Shown here piece after piece: positions 21,806 through 31,573 of a stretch of DNA of 44,188 nucleotides. The stretch lies in assembly GCA_016873255.1 (NCBI GenBank), contig VGXR01000016.1, positions 1 through 44,188 on the forward strand, read 5' to 3'. The translations under genes and the position numbers were made by a program. The DNA comes from Planctomycetota bacterium (GTDB taxonomy: Bacteria; Planctomycetota; Phycisphaerae; Phycisphaerales; SM1A02). Position 1 is the stretch's first letter. The number at the start of each line of letters is the position of its first letter. The notes beneath the pieces are model-generated. The model was not told where the DNA came from and searched no databases. It was given only the letters and a program-made list of their open reading frames with translations.

Positions 21806-23062
21806 ATGCGCCGTCTCCGAGACGCTGCCTACCTTGCCGCGGTCACCGCCGCCGCGCCCGTGCTGGCGTGGCGGATGCACCGCACCGGCAAGCTGCGGAC
21901 CGACTGGGGCGGCCGGTTCGGGAAGGGCGATGCGCTGCCCGCGGCGCGCGCGCCGCGGCTCCTGGTGCACGCCGTGTCCGTGGGCGAGGTGAATGCCGTC
22001 CGCCAGCTCGTGGCCCGGGTGGCGCAGGATCCGCTCGGTGCCGAGGTGGTGGTCGCCGCCACCACCGACACGGGCTTTGCCCGAGCCAGGGAGGCATACG
22101 AGCCACGCCACCGCGTGGTGCGCTACCCCTTCGACGCCAGCTGGATGGTCGAGCGGTTCCTCGACCGGGTCCGGCCGGACGTGGTGGCGCTCTGCGAGCT
22201 CGAGGTCTGGCCGAACTTCGTCGACGCCTGCGTGCGTCGCGGCATCCCCGTGGCGGTGGTGAACGGCCGCCTCTCCGAGCGCAGCTTCCGCCGCTATGCG
22301 CTGGCGCGCGCGGTGGTCGCGCCGACCTTCGCCAGGCTGCACGTTGCGCTCGTCCAGGAGCAGGAGTACGCGGCGCGCTTCGCCGCGCTCGGGGTCCCGC
22401 AGGGCAAGGTCTTCGTGACCGGCACCATGAAGTGGGACACCGCGCAGGTGGCCGACCGGGTCGACGGCGCGGACCGGCTTGCCGCGGAACTCGGCATCGA
22501 CCGCACGCGGCCCGTCGTGGTGGCGGGATCGACCGCGCCCGAGGAACACGCTCTCCTCCGCGATGCCGTGCCTCCGGGCGTGCAGCTCGTGTGCGCGCCG
22601 CGCAAGCCCGAGTGGTTCGACGCGGCGGCTGCGGAGCTTGCAGGGTGCGCGCGCCGGTCGGAAGGGCGCCCGGGGAGCGCCACCGGCAGGTTCCTCCTCG
22701 ACACCATCGGGGAACTCCGCAAGGCCTACGCGCTTGCCGACGTGGTCGTGGTGGGCCGCTCGTTCGGCGCGCTGCACGGCTCCGACCCGATGGAACCCGC
22801 GGCGCTCGGGAAGCCCGTCGTCTGCGGCCCGCGCATGGGCGACTTCCGCGAGTCCGCGTCGGCGCTCTTGAGTGCAGGCGCCCTCGAGCAGGTGCAGCCT
22901 GCGGCGCTCCGGGGAACGATCGCCCGGCTCCTCGGCGACGCGGCCGAGCGCGCGCGCCGCGGTGCCGCCGCGCAGGCGTGCGTGCGCAGCAGGCAGGGCG
23001 CCACCGAGCGCACGGCCGAGGCGCTGCTCTCGGTGCTTGCGGGGGTGCCGCGCCGTGCGTGA
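21806..23062 (+). CDS. waaA: Kdo (3-deoxy-D-manno-octulosonate) transferase WaaA
   Basis: A 418-residue GT-B glycosyltransferase of the WaaA/KdtA family (usual length about 425). It begins with a hydrophobic anchor (AAYLAAVTAAAPVLAW), then RTDWGGRFGKG, the acceptor motif LVHAVSVGEVNAVRQLV (residues about 53-69, with the conserved Ser-x-Gly-Glu), ALCELEVWPNFVDAC, and VVNGRLSERSFRRY. The C-terminal CMP-Kdo domain has VTGTMKWDT, VVVAGSTAPEEHALL and VVGRSFGALHGSDPMEPAALGKPV. It transfers Kdo from CMP-Kdo to lipid A precursor at the inner membrane, so the organism probably makes LPS. It is first of a three-gene overlapping operon with thiL and tsaE-yacG. Confidence 0.93.
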   Translation: MRRLRDAAYLAAVTAAAPVLAWRMHRTGKLRTDWGGRFGKGDALPAARAPRLLVHAVSVGEVNAVRQLVARVAQDPLGAEVVVAATTDTGFARAREAYEPRHRVVRYPFDASWMVERFLDRVRPDVVALCELEVWPNFVDACVRRGIPVAVVNGRLSERSFRRYALARAVVAPTFARLHVALVQEQEYAARFAALGVPQGKVFVTGTMKWDTAQVADRVDGADRLAAELGIDRTRPVVVAGSTAPEEHALLRDAVPPGVQLVCAPRKPEWFDAAAAELAGCARRSEGRPGSATGRFLLDTIGELRKAYALADVVVVGRSFGALHGSDPMEPAALGKPVVCGPRMGDFRESASALLSAGALEQVQPAALRGTIARLLGDAAERARRGAAAQACVRSRQGATERTAEALLSVLAGVPRRA

Positions 23063-23987
23063 GTCGAGCGTGATCGCCGGCATCGTCGCGCGCAACGCGG
23101 AGCTCGCCGCGATGGGCGGCGTGCGCGTGCTGGTGCCGCCCGGCGACGACATGGCGCTCGTGGAACTCGCGGGCCGCCGCGTGCTGTGCGCCGCGGACCA
23201 GGTCATCGAGCATCGCCACTGGGATGCGGGCACGCCGCTCGAGCTCGTCGCCCGCAAGGCGCTCGCGCGCAACGTGAGCGACATCGCCGCCATGGCCGGC
23301 GTCCCCAGCTGCGCGCTCGCGACTGCGGCGTTCGCGGCCGACGCTCGCGAGGCGGATGCCGAGGCGATCGCGGAGGGATTCCGGCGGGCAGGGCGCGAGT
23401 TCCGCTGCCCGGTGGTGGGCGGCGACGTCGGCATGCACGCGGCGGCGGGCGCGCCGCTCGTGATCAGCGTGTCGGTGCTCGCGGAACCGGGCCCGAGCGG
23501 CAGGGTGGTCACCCGCGCCGGGGCGCATCCGGGGGACCTGCTGTGCGTCACCGGGCGCCTCGGGAACGCCTGGGGCGCTGCCGGCACCGGAAGGCACCTG
23601 TCGTTCGTCCCGCGCACCGCCGAGGCGCTCGAACTCGTGCGCATCCTCGGTGACCGCCTGCACGCGATGATCGACATCTCCGACGGCCTGGCCGTCGATG
23701 CCCGCCACCTCGCGCAGTCCTCCGGCTGCTCGGTCGAGGTCGACGCCGCGGCGCTGCCGTGCGCGCAGGGCGCGGCGTGGCAGTCGGCGCTCGGCGCGGG
23801 CGAGGACTACGAGCTGGCGTTCGCGTGCGAGGGCATGCCGCCCGCCGAGGCCTGCGGCACGCCCGTCACGGTGGTCGGTCGGTTCATCGACCGGCAGCCG
23901 CCGTGGGTGACGGCCATCGTCGATGGGACCCGGCTGGATGCCGGGAACCTCGGCTGGGAGCATGGACTCCCGGAGCGCGCGCCATGA
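23055..23987 (+). CDS. thiL: thiamine-monophosphate kinase ThiL
   Basis: A 310-residue enzyme (usual about 320) that phosphorylates thiamine monophosphate to thiamine pyrophosphate with ATP. Motifs: PPGDDMAL (residues about 24-31, Mg-binding), AADQVIEHRHW, ARKALARNVSDIAAMAG, CPVVGGDVG, IDISDGLAVDARHLAQSSGC, and GAGEDYELAFAC. The second motif normally reads D-x-L-V-E-G-x-H; the HRHW variant keeps the His. The GTG at 23055 overlaps the waaA stop by 8 nt; a second GTG at 23070 is a possible alternative start. Its own stop overlaps the next ATG by 4 nt, so translational coupling is likely. It belongs to the waaA operon although the pathway is unrelated. Confidence 0.92.
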   Translation: MRESSVIAGIVARNAELAAMGGVRVLVPPGDDMALVELAGRRVLCAADQVIEHRHWDAGTPLELVARKALARNVSDIAAMAGVPSCALATAAFAADAREADAEAIAEGFRRAGREFRCPVVGGDVGMHAAAGAPLVISVSVLAEPGPSGRVVTRAGAHPGDLLCVTGRLGNAWGAAGTGRHLSFVPRTAEALELVRILGDRLHAMIDISDGLAVDARHLAQSSGCSVEVDAAALPCAQGAAWQSALGAGEDYELAFACEGMPPAEACGTPVTVVGRFIDRQPPWVTAIVDGTRLDAGNLGWEHGLPERAP

Positions 23988-24613
23988 CCGTCGAGATCCG
24001 CCGTTCGTCGAGCCCCGAGGAGACCGAGCGCATCGCGTCGGCCATGGCCATGCGCATCGCGCCGGGAACGGTGATCACGCTCGATGGCGACCTCGGCGCG
24101 GGCAAGACGTGCTTCGTGCGCGGACTGGCGCGCGGGCTGGGCGCGGACCCGCACGCGGTGTCCAGCCCGACCTTCGTGATCGAGCATCGGCACGGGTGCG
24201 ATGCCGGCACGCTGGTGCACATCGACGCGTACCGGATCCGCAGCGCCGAGGACCTGGCGTCGATCGGCTGGGACGAGCTGCTTGCCGAGGGCCAGGCCGT
24301 GGTGGCGGTCGAATGGCCGTCACGGATCGAGGCGGCGCTGCCGGCCGTGCGCATCGACGTCCGGATCCGCCACGTCGGCGAGGAGGTGCGCGAGATCGAG
24401 ATCGAACGTGTCCAGCCGGGCGAGCGCGCCACCGCGTGCCGCATCTGCGGCGCAGTGCTCGGGGCCGAGGGCGACGGGCGATTCTGCTCGCCGCGGTGCC
24501 GGGCCGCCGACCTCGGGCGGTGGTTCCGGGGCGACTACGCCATCGGACGGCCGATCGAGGAGGACGACCTCGCCGACGACATCCGCCGCGCCGGTCCCGA
24601 GCGCCGCGACTGA
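23984..24613 (+). CDS. tsaE: TsaE-YacG fusion
   Basis: A 209-residue protein with two modules. Residues 1-148 are TsaE, the ATPase of the tRNA t6A37 threonylcarbamoyl system: Walker A GDLGAGKT (35-42), the switch region VSSPTFVIEHRH, HIDAYRI, and VEWPSRI. Residues 149-205 match the DNA gyrase inhibitor YacG: zinc ligands C152, C155, C168 and C172 in CRIC...RFCSPRC, followed by RAADLGRWFRGDYAIG, the YacG signature. Both halves keep their key residues. Stand-alone TsaE is about 150 residues and YacG about 65, so this looks like an in-frame fusion rather than run-on reading. The ATG overlaps the thiL stop (ATGA). The stop codon is the start of a 19-bp tandem repeat. Confidence 0.88.
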   Translation: MTVEIRRSSSPEETERIASAMAMRIAPGTVITLDGDLGAGKTCFVRGLARGLGADPHAVSSPTFVIEHRHGCDAGTLVHIDAYRIRSAEDLASIGWDELLAEGQAVVAVEWPSRIEAALPAVRIDVRIRHVGEEVREIEIERVQPGERATACRICGAVLGAEGDGRFCSPRCRAADLGRWFRGDYAIGRPIEEDDLADDIRRAGPERRD

Positions 24614-24667
24614 CCCCGAGCGCCGCGGCTGACCCCGCGCGCCGCGGCTGACCCCGAGCGCCGCGGC
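24592..24667 (+). repeat. 19-bp tandem repeat starting at the tsaE-yacG stop
   Basis: Three units of TGACCCCGAGCGCCGCGGC (24611-24629, 24630-24648 with one change, 24649-24667) follow one degenerate unit inside the end of the coding region (24592-24610). The first full unit begins with the gene's TGA stop. Because 19 is not a multiple of three, the three TGAs fall in three different frames. Confidence 0.9.
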
Positions 24668-24720
24668 TGCGGCCGGCCGGCAGCCCGGGGGACCCGTAGG
24701 CAGCCCAACCTTGAACGTCT

Positions 24721-24778
24721 TATAATGCGTGTTCTGTTAAACGAGGTGGTTTCCGAAGCCCGCCCCCGAGGCGGGTTT
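24721..24778 (+). promoter_or_regulatory. TATAAT box and hairpin, possible short RNA
   Basis: A consensus TATAAT (24721-24726) lies in a locally AT-rich stretch, unusual in this window. Thirty bases downstream is an inverted repeat, stem 24756-24764 / 24770-24778 (core CCCGCC / GGCGGG, extended by AA/TT and one G-T pair, loop CCCGA), ending in TTT. A transcript of about 45 nt would start near 24733. No -35 is recognisable. The hairpin is nearly symmetrical and could instead terminate the minus-strand aspartokinase gene. Confidence 0.35.
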
Positions 24779-24853
24779 GCGTTCAGGGGGCCTCCGGGCA
24801 TTCGCCTGAGCAGCCGTGCATTCGGGCGGCCCGGCGCCTGGCTGCCAGATCGC

Positions 24854-26125
24854 TCACCGGCGCCCGCGACCGCTCGACTGCATTGCCGCCGTCACGGCCT
24901 CGCCTGCTGCCAGCCCGAACGCGTCGTGCACCGCCTGCAGCCCCCGCTCGCCATGCTGGCGGTCGACGATGGCGCTGATCTTGATCTCGCTGGTCGTGAT
25001 GTTGTGGATCGGCACCCCGGCCTCCGCGAGCGCCCGGAACATCCGGCTGGCCACCCCGGCATGGCTCTTCATTCCCGTGCCCACGGCGCTGATCTTGGCC
25101 AGGCCCACCTCGACGTCGATCTCGCCGCGGCCGAGCCGCCCGAGCAGCTCCTGGCACACCGACTTCACGTCGGCGATGTCGCCGTGCTCCACGGTGAACG
25201 CGATGGTGGTGGCGTCGCCGAACTCGGTCTGCACGATGTCGTCCACCGAGATGTTCGCGGCGGCGATCGGCTCGAAGATCTGCGCCTGGATGCCGGCGCC
25301 GCGCGGCAGCCCCTTGAGGCTGACGCGACCGAGGTCCGGCTTGAGCGCGCATCCCACGACGACGATGTCTTCCATGATCTGCTCCTCGGGCACGATCAGC
25401 GTGCCCAAATCCGGCTTCTGGCTGTGGCGCACGTGGATCGGCACGCCGAACTTCTCCCCGAACAGCACCGCGCGCGGGTGCATCACCGCCGCACCCACCG
25501 ACGCGAGCTCCAGCATCTCCTCGTAGCTGATGTGCCGCAGCTTCGCAGCCGACGGCACGAGCCGGGGGTCGGCCGTGTAGACGCCGTCGACGTCGGTGTA
25601 GATCTCGCATGTCCCGCCGTCGGCGGCCACGTCGAGCGCCGCCGCCAGCGCGACCGCCGTGGTGTCGCTGCCGCCGCGGCCGAGCGTCGTGATGTCGCCG
25701 TTCGGCGCGACGCCCTGGAACCCGCAGACCACCGGCACGCCGCTCGCGCCGAGGATGCGCTCGAGCCGCTCGTGGTCGATCCGCGCGATGCGCGCCTTGC
25801 GGTAGGCGGCGTCGGTGTCGATCCCCGCCTGGCCGCCCGTGAGGCTCACGGCGTCGCAGCCGAGCGAATGCAGCGCCATCGACATGAGCGCCACCGAGAC
25901 CTGCTCGCCGGTCGCCATCAGCATGTCCATCTCGCGGGGGCTCGGGTTCGGCGTGACCTTGGCGGCGAGGTCGATCAGCTCGTCCGTGGTGTGGCCCATG
26001 GCGCTGACCACCACCGCAACGCGATTTCCCGCCCGGCGCGCCTCGAGCACGCGGTGGGCGCACCGCATGATCCGCTCCGGGGTCGACACGCTGGTGCCGC
26101 CGAACTTCTGGACGATGGTTGGCAT
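24854..26125 (-). CDS. lysC: aspartate kinase
   Basis: A 423-residue aspartokinase that phosphorylates aspartate, the first step to lysine, threonine, methionine and diaminopimelate. The catalytic domain starts MPTIVQKFGGTSVSTPERI and continues with VVVSAMGHTTDELI, MATGEQVSVALMSMAL, GFQGVAPNGDITTLGRGGSD and YTDVDGVYTADPR. Two ACT domains follow (about 265-420), with the inhibitor-binding-type segment GVASRMFRALAEAGVPIHNI; feedback inhibition by lysine/threonine is typical of this class. The start is set by the motif and by AAGGAG 11 nt upstream of the ATG. A -10 box (TAGACT) lies about 46 nt upstream. Downstream is 240 bp with a tandem repeat and a hairpin. Confidence 0.95.
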   Translation of the reverse strand: MPTIVQKFGGTSVSTPERIMRCAHRVLEARRAGNRVAVVVSAMGHTTDELIDLAAKVTPNPSPREMDMLMATGEQVSVALMSMALHSLGCDAVSLTGGQAGIDTDAAYRKARIARIDHERLERILGASGVPVVCGFQGVAPNGDITTLGRGGSDTTAVALAAALDVAADGGTCEIYTDVDGVYTADPRLVPSAAKLRHISYEEMLELASVGAAVMHPRAVLFGEKFGVPIHVRHSQKPDLGTLIVPEEQIMEDIVVVGCALKPDLGRVSLKGLPRGAGIQAQIFEPIAAANISVDDIVQTEFGDATTIAFTVEHGDIADVKSVCQELLGRLGRGEIDVEVGLAKISAVGTGMKSHAGVASRMFRALAEAGVPIHNITTSEIKISAIVDRQHGERGLQAVHDAFGLAAGEAVTAAMQSSGRGRR

Positions 26126-26171
26126 CCTGCCGTCGACTCCTTCGGGCGCGTTCCCTGCGCCGGACGCCCCG

Positions 26172-26177
26172 AGTCTA
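26172..26177 (-). promoter_or_regulatory. -10 element of lysC
   Basis: TAGACT on the minus strand lies about 46 nt before the ATG. Together with AAGGAG before the start codon it suggests a conventional leadered mRNA, unlike several neighbours. Confidence 0.35.
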
Positions 26178-26217
26178 ACGAAACGCGCCGCCTTCCGGAC
26201 CCTGGGTTCGGGGTCGT

Positions 26218-27870
26218 TCATGGCGTCGCCACGGCGGCGGCCCACCACGCAAGGAGCCGTTCGCGCCCGGGCCCCGCCGGGACGCCGTAGGCATCGCACA
26301 TGGCCTCGGCGAAGCGCGTGCGGTCGCGGTCGCTCCCGGACCGCTGCCAGGCCTGGAGCGCCCGTGCGCCGCGGTCCCAGGCGCTGCGAACCCCGGGCGC
26401 CGGGAGGTTGCGAAGCTGCGAGGCCGAGATGCGCACCGCCCCCGCGGACATGGCCGCGCCGGCATGCCGCCACCACGCCTCGGCCGCGGTCGGCGGCGCC
26501 AGGATGGCCGCACCCACGCGCCACAGGTCCTTCGAGGACCTCGGAACGGCCGTGATGACCGGGGTGGAACCGATCGCGGTGCCGCCGCCGTCCACCCATG
26601 CCTCGATGGCCCGCGTCTGCGTGGCGACGAGCACCTTCGGCACGCCGCGCGCGCGCACCCAGGGCCCGAGCACCGCATGCCGCTCGAGCACCCGCCGCAC
26701 CACCGTCGGCGCGCGGAAGTCGCGCGCATGGATGCGCACCTTCCGCTTCGACCACCCGAGCCGCGCCGCGTCGATCGCCCCGACGGTCACCAGCGCCGGG
26801 CGCGCCACGCTCGGTCGCGCGCCGCGTGCCTCGTGCACCAGGCCGCGAAGCCCGTAGTAGTGCTGCCTGAAGTCCGAGGTGGCGCTCATCCAGCCGTCGA
26901 GCGTGCCGTCCGTGCGTTGCGCGCCGGCGGGCGGCACCTGCCGAGCCGCGGCAAGCGCGGCACCCCAGGCGCCGCCCGCGAACAGGCTGCGTGCGGGTTC
27001 GGCGCAGTTGCCGGCGGCATCCATCGCGTGCACGGCGCCGAGCGCGCCCGCGGCAAGCGTCACCACGCAGGTCCGAACCTCGGCGCCGAAGGCGTCGTCG
27101 CGAAGGACGCGCACCGAGGCAAGCGGGAGGCGCGTCTCGCACGCCGAGCGCACCTCGGCAGAGTCGGCCGCCGACAGCACCGACAGCGGCTGCACCAGCG
27201 CCACGGTGCCGCCCGGGGCAAGCTCCGAGCCAAGGAGGAGGAACGCGCTCGCCGAGTCCGCGTACCTGCTGACCGCGCCGCCGAATCGCCGGCGCAGTGC
27301 ATCGCGCTCGGCGGCGGTGCGTGCCGTGCGCGCGGAAAGCTGCGCAAGGAACGGCGGGTTGCCCACCACGGCCGCGAACACGCGGCCCTCCCACGCTCCG
27401 GCGGCCAGCGCATCGCCGCAGCGGATCGCCGTTCGCCAGTGCGCGGCCGAGCGACCGAAGCGCAGGCGCATCCGCACGCGCGCGATCGCGACGGCCATTG
27501 GGTCGAGGTCCATGCCGTGCACGCAGCCCGCGCCGACCCGCTCGGCGGCAGCCACCAGGAAGTGCCCGGTGCCGCAGGCGGGGTCAACCACGCTGCGGCC
27601 GGCGCGGGCAGGGCGCCTCCCCTGCCCCGAGCCGCGCGTCCGTGCGCCCCCCCTGCCCCCGAGCGCCGCGTCCAGGACCGCCTGCACCACGTCCGGGGGC
27701 GTGTACCAGGTGCCCGCGGCGCTGGCCCGGCCTTCCTGCTCCGCGGCGCGGCGCGCCCCCTCGTAGCCGGCTGCCACGCCCTCGATCCATGCGATGCGCC
27801 GCGGGCGCGCCACCGCCCTGGCCGATTCCTCGACCGATTCGGTCAGCAGGTCTGCGTGGGCGGGGTCCAT
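26218..27870 (-). CDS. orphan N6-adenine-type DNA methyltransferase
   Basis: A 550-residue methyltransferase. SAM-binding motif I is VVDPACGTGHFLVAAAE (94-110); the acidic loop is DLDP (121-124); the catalytic motif IV is NPPF (171-174), the gamma-class N6-adenine signature. TWYTPPDVVQAVLDAAL (54-70) matches the helix that precedes motif I in N-6 DNA methylases. The C-terminal half (about 330-550) has VPKVLVATQTRAIEAWVDGGG and other segments that could form a target-recognition domain. A Gly/Arg-rich insert (about 71-92) sits before motif I. No restriction gene is adjacent, so it may be a regulatory orphan enzyme; the target sequence is unknown. A TAGCCT box 9 nt before the ATG suggests a near-leaderless mRNA. 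Confidence 0.82.
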   Translation of the reverse strand: MDPAHADLLTESVEESARAVARPRRIAWIEGVAAGYEGARRAAEQEGRASAAGTWYTPPDVVQAVLDAALGGRGGARTRGSGQGRRPARAGRSVVDPACGTGHFLVAAAERVGAGCVHGMDLDPMAVAIARVRMRLRFGRSAAHWRTAIRCGDALAAGAWEGRVFAAVVGNPPFLAQLSARTARTAAERDALRRRFGGAVSRYADSASAFLLLGSELAPGGTVALVQPLSVLSAADSAEVRSACETRLPLASVRVLRDDAFGAEVRTCVVTLAAGALGAVHAMDAAGNCAEPARSLFAGGAWGAALAAARQVPPAGAQRTDGTLDGWMSATSDFRQHYYGLRGLVHEARGARPSVARPALVTVGAIDAARLGWSKRKVRIHARDFRAPTVVRRVLERHAVLGPWVRARGVPKVLVATQTRAIEAWVDGGGTAIGSTPVITAVPRSSKDLWRVGAAILAPPTAAEAWWRHAGAAMSAGAVRISASQLRNLPAPGVRSAWDRGARALQAWQRSGSDRDRTRFAEAMCDAYGVPAGPGRERLLAWWAAAVATP

Positions 27871-27879
27871 CGCACCGGG

Positions 27880-27885
27880 AGGCTA
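27880..27885 (-). promoter_or_regulatory. -10-like element of methyltransferase gene
   Basis: TAGCCT on the minus strand ends 9 nt before the ATG. It lies in the 38-bp gap after typA, so the gene need not depend on typA read-through. Confidence 0.35.
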
Positions 27886-27908
27886 GCCGCCCGTGCACGC
27901 CCCGAGGG

Positions 27909-29771
<1,863 letters not shown>

Positions 29772-29783
29772 GGGGAGCCCCGC

Positions 29784-29789
29784 AGTGTA
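29784..29789 (-). promoter_or_regulatory. -10 element of typA
   Basis: TACACT on the minus strand, 12 nt before the ATG, gives a predicted leader of only about 5 nt. The same hexamer precedes rplU and memo. Confidence 0.45.
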
Positions 29790-29867
29790 GACGCAGTCCG
29801 TTCCCGGTTCGTTTGGCACCAGTTTCCCTCTCCGGGGAAACCCGGATGCCGTGCCTGGGCGCCGGAA

Positions 29868-31412
29868 TCAGATCCCGTACATCGGCCCGAGCTTCGCCTC
29901 GAGGTGCCGGATGAACGGGTCCGCGCTCAGCGGCTTGCCGGTCACCTGCACGCAGAGGTCCGCGCTCAGCCAGCGGCGGCCGTGGCGGTGGATGCCGCCG
30001 TTCAGCCAGCCCAGGAGCTGCCTGAACTCGCCCTTGGCGAAGCCCTCGTCGAGGCCGGGAATGGCCTCGCGCGCCGTCTCGAAGAACTGCGCCGCGTACA
30101 GGGTGCCCAGCGTGTAGGTCGGGAAGTACCCGATCATGCCGCCCGACCAGTGCACGTCCTGCAGGCAGCCGCGCCGGTCGTCTGGCACCGTGAGCCCGAG
30201 GTAGTCCTTGTAGAGCCGGTTCCACTCGCCCGGCAGGTCCTTCACGTCGAGGTCGCGCGAGATCATCGCGCGCTCCAGCTCGAAGCGCACCATCACGTGC
30301 ATGTTGTAGGTGGCCTCGTCGGCATCGACGCGGATGAACCCGGGCTCGACCACGTTGGCTGCCTCGTACACCTGCTCGGCGGTGAACCGGTCGGCCGCCC
30401 CGCCGAAGTGCTCCGGCATTTGCGACCGCGCCCAGCGGCAGAACGGCAGGCTGCGGCCGACCTGGTTCTCCCAGAGGCGGCTCTGGCTCTCGTGGATCGA
30501 CAGGCTGACGGCCTCGCCCATGGGCGTGCCGATCCAGGCCGGGTCGAGCCCCTGCTCGTACATGCCATGGCCGGTCTCGTGCATGGTGCTGCCCAGCCCG
30601 TCGAGCAGGCACCGCTCCGAGTAGCGGCTCGTCATGCGCACGTCGTTGCAGTGGCTTCCCCCGCAGAACGGGTGCGTGCTGCGGTCGAGGCGCCCGCGCG
30701 CGAAGTCGAAGCCGAGCGCACCGCTCACGAACCGCGCGAACCGCTCCTGGCCGTCGATGTCCATCGCGTGGTCGTTGAAGCTCCCGTCCGGCCGGCGCTT
30801 CGCGGCCGTGATCGCGTCGAGCATCGGCTGCAGCCGCGCGCGCAGCGGCACGAACACGCCCTCCACGTACCTCGCCGTGCAGCCGGGCTCGAAGCTGTCG
30901 GCCAGCGCGTCCCAGCGCTCGCCGCCCGCGCGGTCCCAGCCGAAGCAGTCGGCCTTCTCGCGGTTGAGCCGGACGATCTTCTCGAGCCACGGGCGGAACC
31001 GGGCGAAGTCGCTTGCCTTGCGCGCCTCGGCCCACTCGTGCTGCGCCACGCTCGCCGTGGAGGCAAGCTCCTCGACGAGCCGCGCCGGCAGCTTCGTCGC
31101 CTTGTCGTGGTCGCGGCGAAGTTCCCGCACGTTCACGCGGTCCGGATGCGTCTCGGGAAGGGCCTGCACCGCCTCCGCCGCCCGCGCCAGCGCATCGCCG
31201 AGCCTCGGGTCCGTCGACATGCCGTGCGCCAGGCGCGCCAGCTGCGCCAGCTGCCGCGCGCGATGCTCAAGCCCGCCGGGGGGCATCATGGTCTCCTGGT
31301 CCCAGCCGAGGATCGACGCCGTGCTGCCGAGCGTGGATGCCTCGCGCGCAAGGCCGATTGCCTCGTCGACGGCGGGATGCGAACGGGCGGGCGCTGCGGC
31401 GAGGGTCGTCAT
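29868..31412 (-). CDS. M32 family (Taq-type) metallocarboxypeptidase
   Basis: A 514-residue carboxypeptidase (family about 500). The zinc motif is HETGH (278-282); HPFC and SRY precede it; IHESQSRLWENQVGRS is the family's HES(Q)SRLWEN motif, carrying the third ligand region; GMIGYFPTYTLGTLYAAQ is also conserved. The enzyme removes C-terminal residues from peptides in the cytoplasm; no signal is present. The ATG at 31412 is chosen because TATGAT ends exactly 7 nt before it, the spacing seen at neighbouring leaderless genes; the ATG at 31424 would overlap that box, and further upstream the frame runs through GC-only tandem repeats. Confidence 0.93.
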   Translation of the reverse strand: MTTLAAAPARSHPAVDEAIGLAREASTLGSTASILGWDQETMMPPGGLEHRARQLAQLARLAHGMSTDPRLGDALARAAEAVQALPETHPDRVNVRELRRDHDKATKLPARLVEELASTASVAQHEWAEARKASDFARFRPWLEKIVRLNREKADCFGWDRAGGERWDALADSFEPGCTARYVEGVFVPLRARLQPMLDAITAAKRRPDGSFNDHAMDIDGQERFARFVSGALGFDFARGRLDRSTHPFCGGSHCNDVRMTSRYSERCLLDGLGSTMHETGHGMYEQGLDPAWIGTPMGEAVSLSIHESQSRLWENQVGRSLPFCRWARSQMPEHFGGAADRFTAEQVYEAANVVEPGFIRVDADEATYNMHVMVRFELERAMISRDLDVKDLPGEWNRLYKDYLGLTVPDDRRGCLQDVHWSGGMIGYFPTYTLGTLYAAQFFETAREAIPGLDEGFAKGEFRQLLGWLNGGIHRHGRRWLSADLCVQVTGKPLSADPFIRHLEAKLGPMYGI

Positions 31413-31419
31413 CGGCGCA

Positions 31420-31425
31420 ATCATA
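31420..31425 (-). promoter_or_regulatory. -10 element of M32 carboxypeptidase gene
   Basis: TATGAT on the minus strand, 7 nt before the ATG (spacer TGCGCCG). It directly abuts a 23-bp GC tandem-repeat array on its upstream side, which occupies the -35 region. Confidence 0.5.
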
Positions 31426-31430
31426 GGATC

Positions 31431-31541
31431 GCGCAGCGCGCGCCCCGTGAAGCGCGCGACGCGCGCCCCGGGAAACGCGCAGCGCGCACGCCGTGAGACG
31501 CGCGACGCGCGCCCCGTGGGACGCGCGTCGCGGTTGGTTGC
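31431..31541 (-). repeat. GC-only 23-bp tandem repeat array
   Basis: About four to five units with a period of 23 bp, read on the minus strand as alternating GCGCGTCGCGCG and GCGCGCTGCGCG palindromic cores separated by a CACGGGG-type spacer. It fills most of the gap between the DUF1573-ankyrin gene (upstream) and the M32 promoter. One unit edge lies within 6 bp of the M32 -10 box. Confidence 0.8.
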
Positions 31542-31573
31542 ATGGCGTGCGGACCGGGCGGCTGCGCGCCCTG

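Noticed and set aside
24614-24853. Small protein gene in the gap after tsaE-yacG
   Set aside because: The only frame there opens at the ATG within the TATAAT-G box and runs as a shadow through lysC; no ribosome-binding site.
31431-31541. CRISPR-like array
   Set aside because: Units are directly adjacent with no unique spacers and no cas genes are present; it is a simple tandem repeat. The same applies to the other short arrays.
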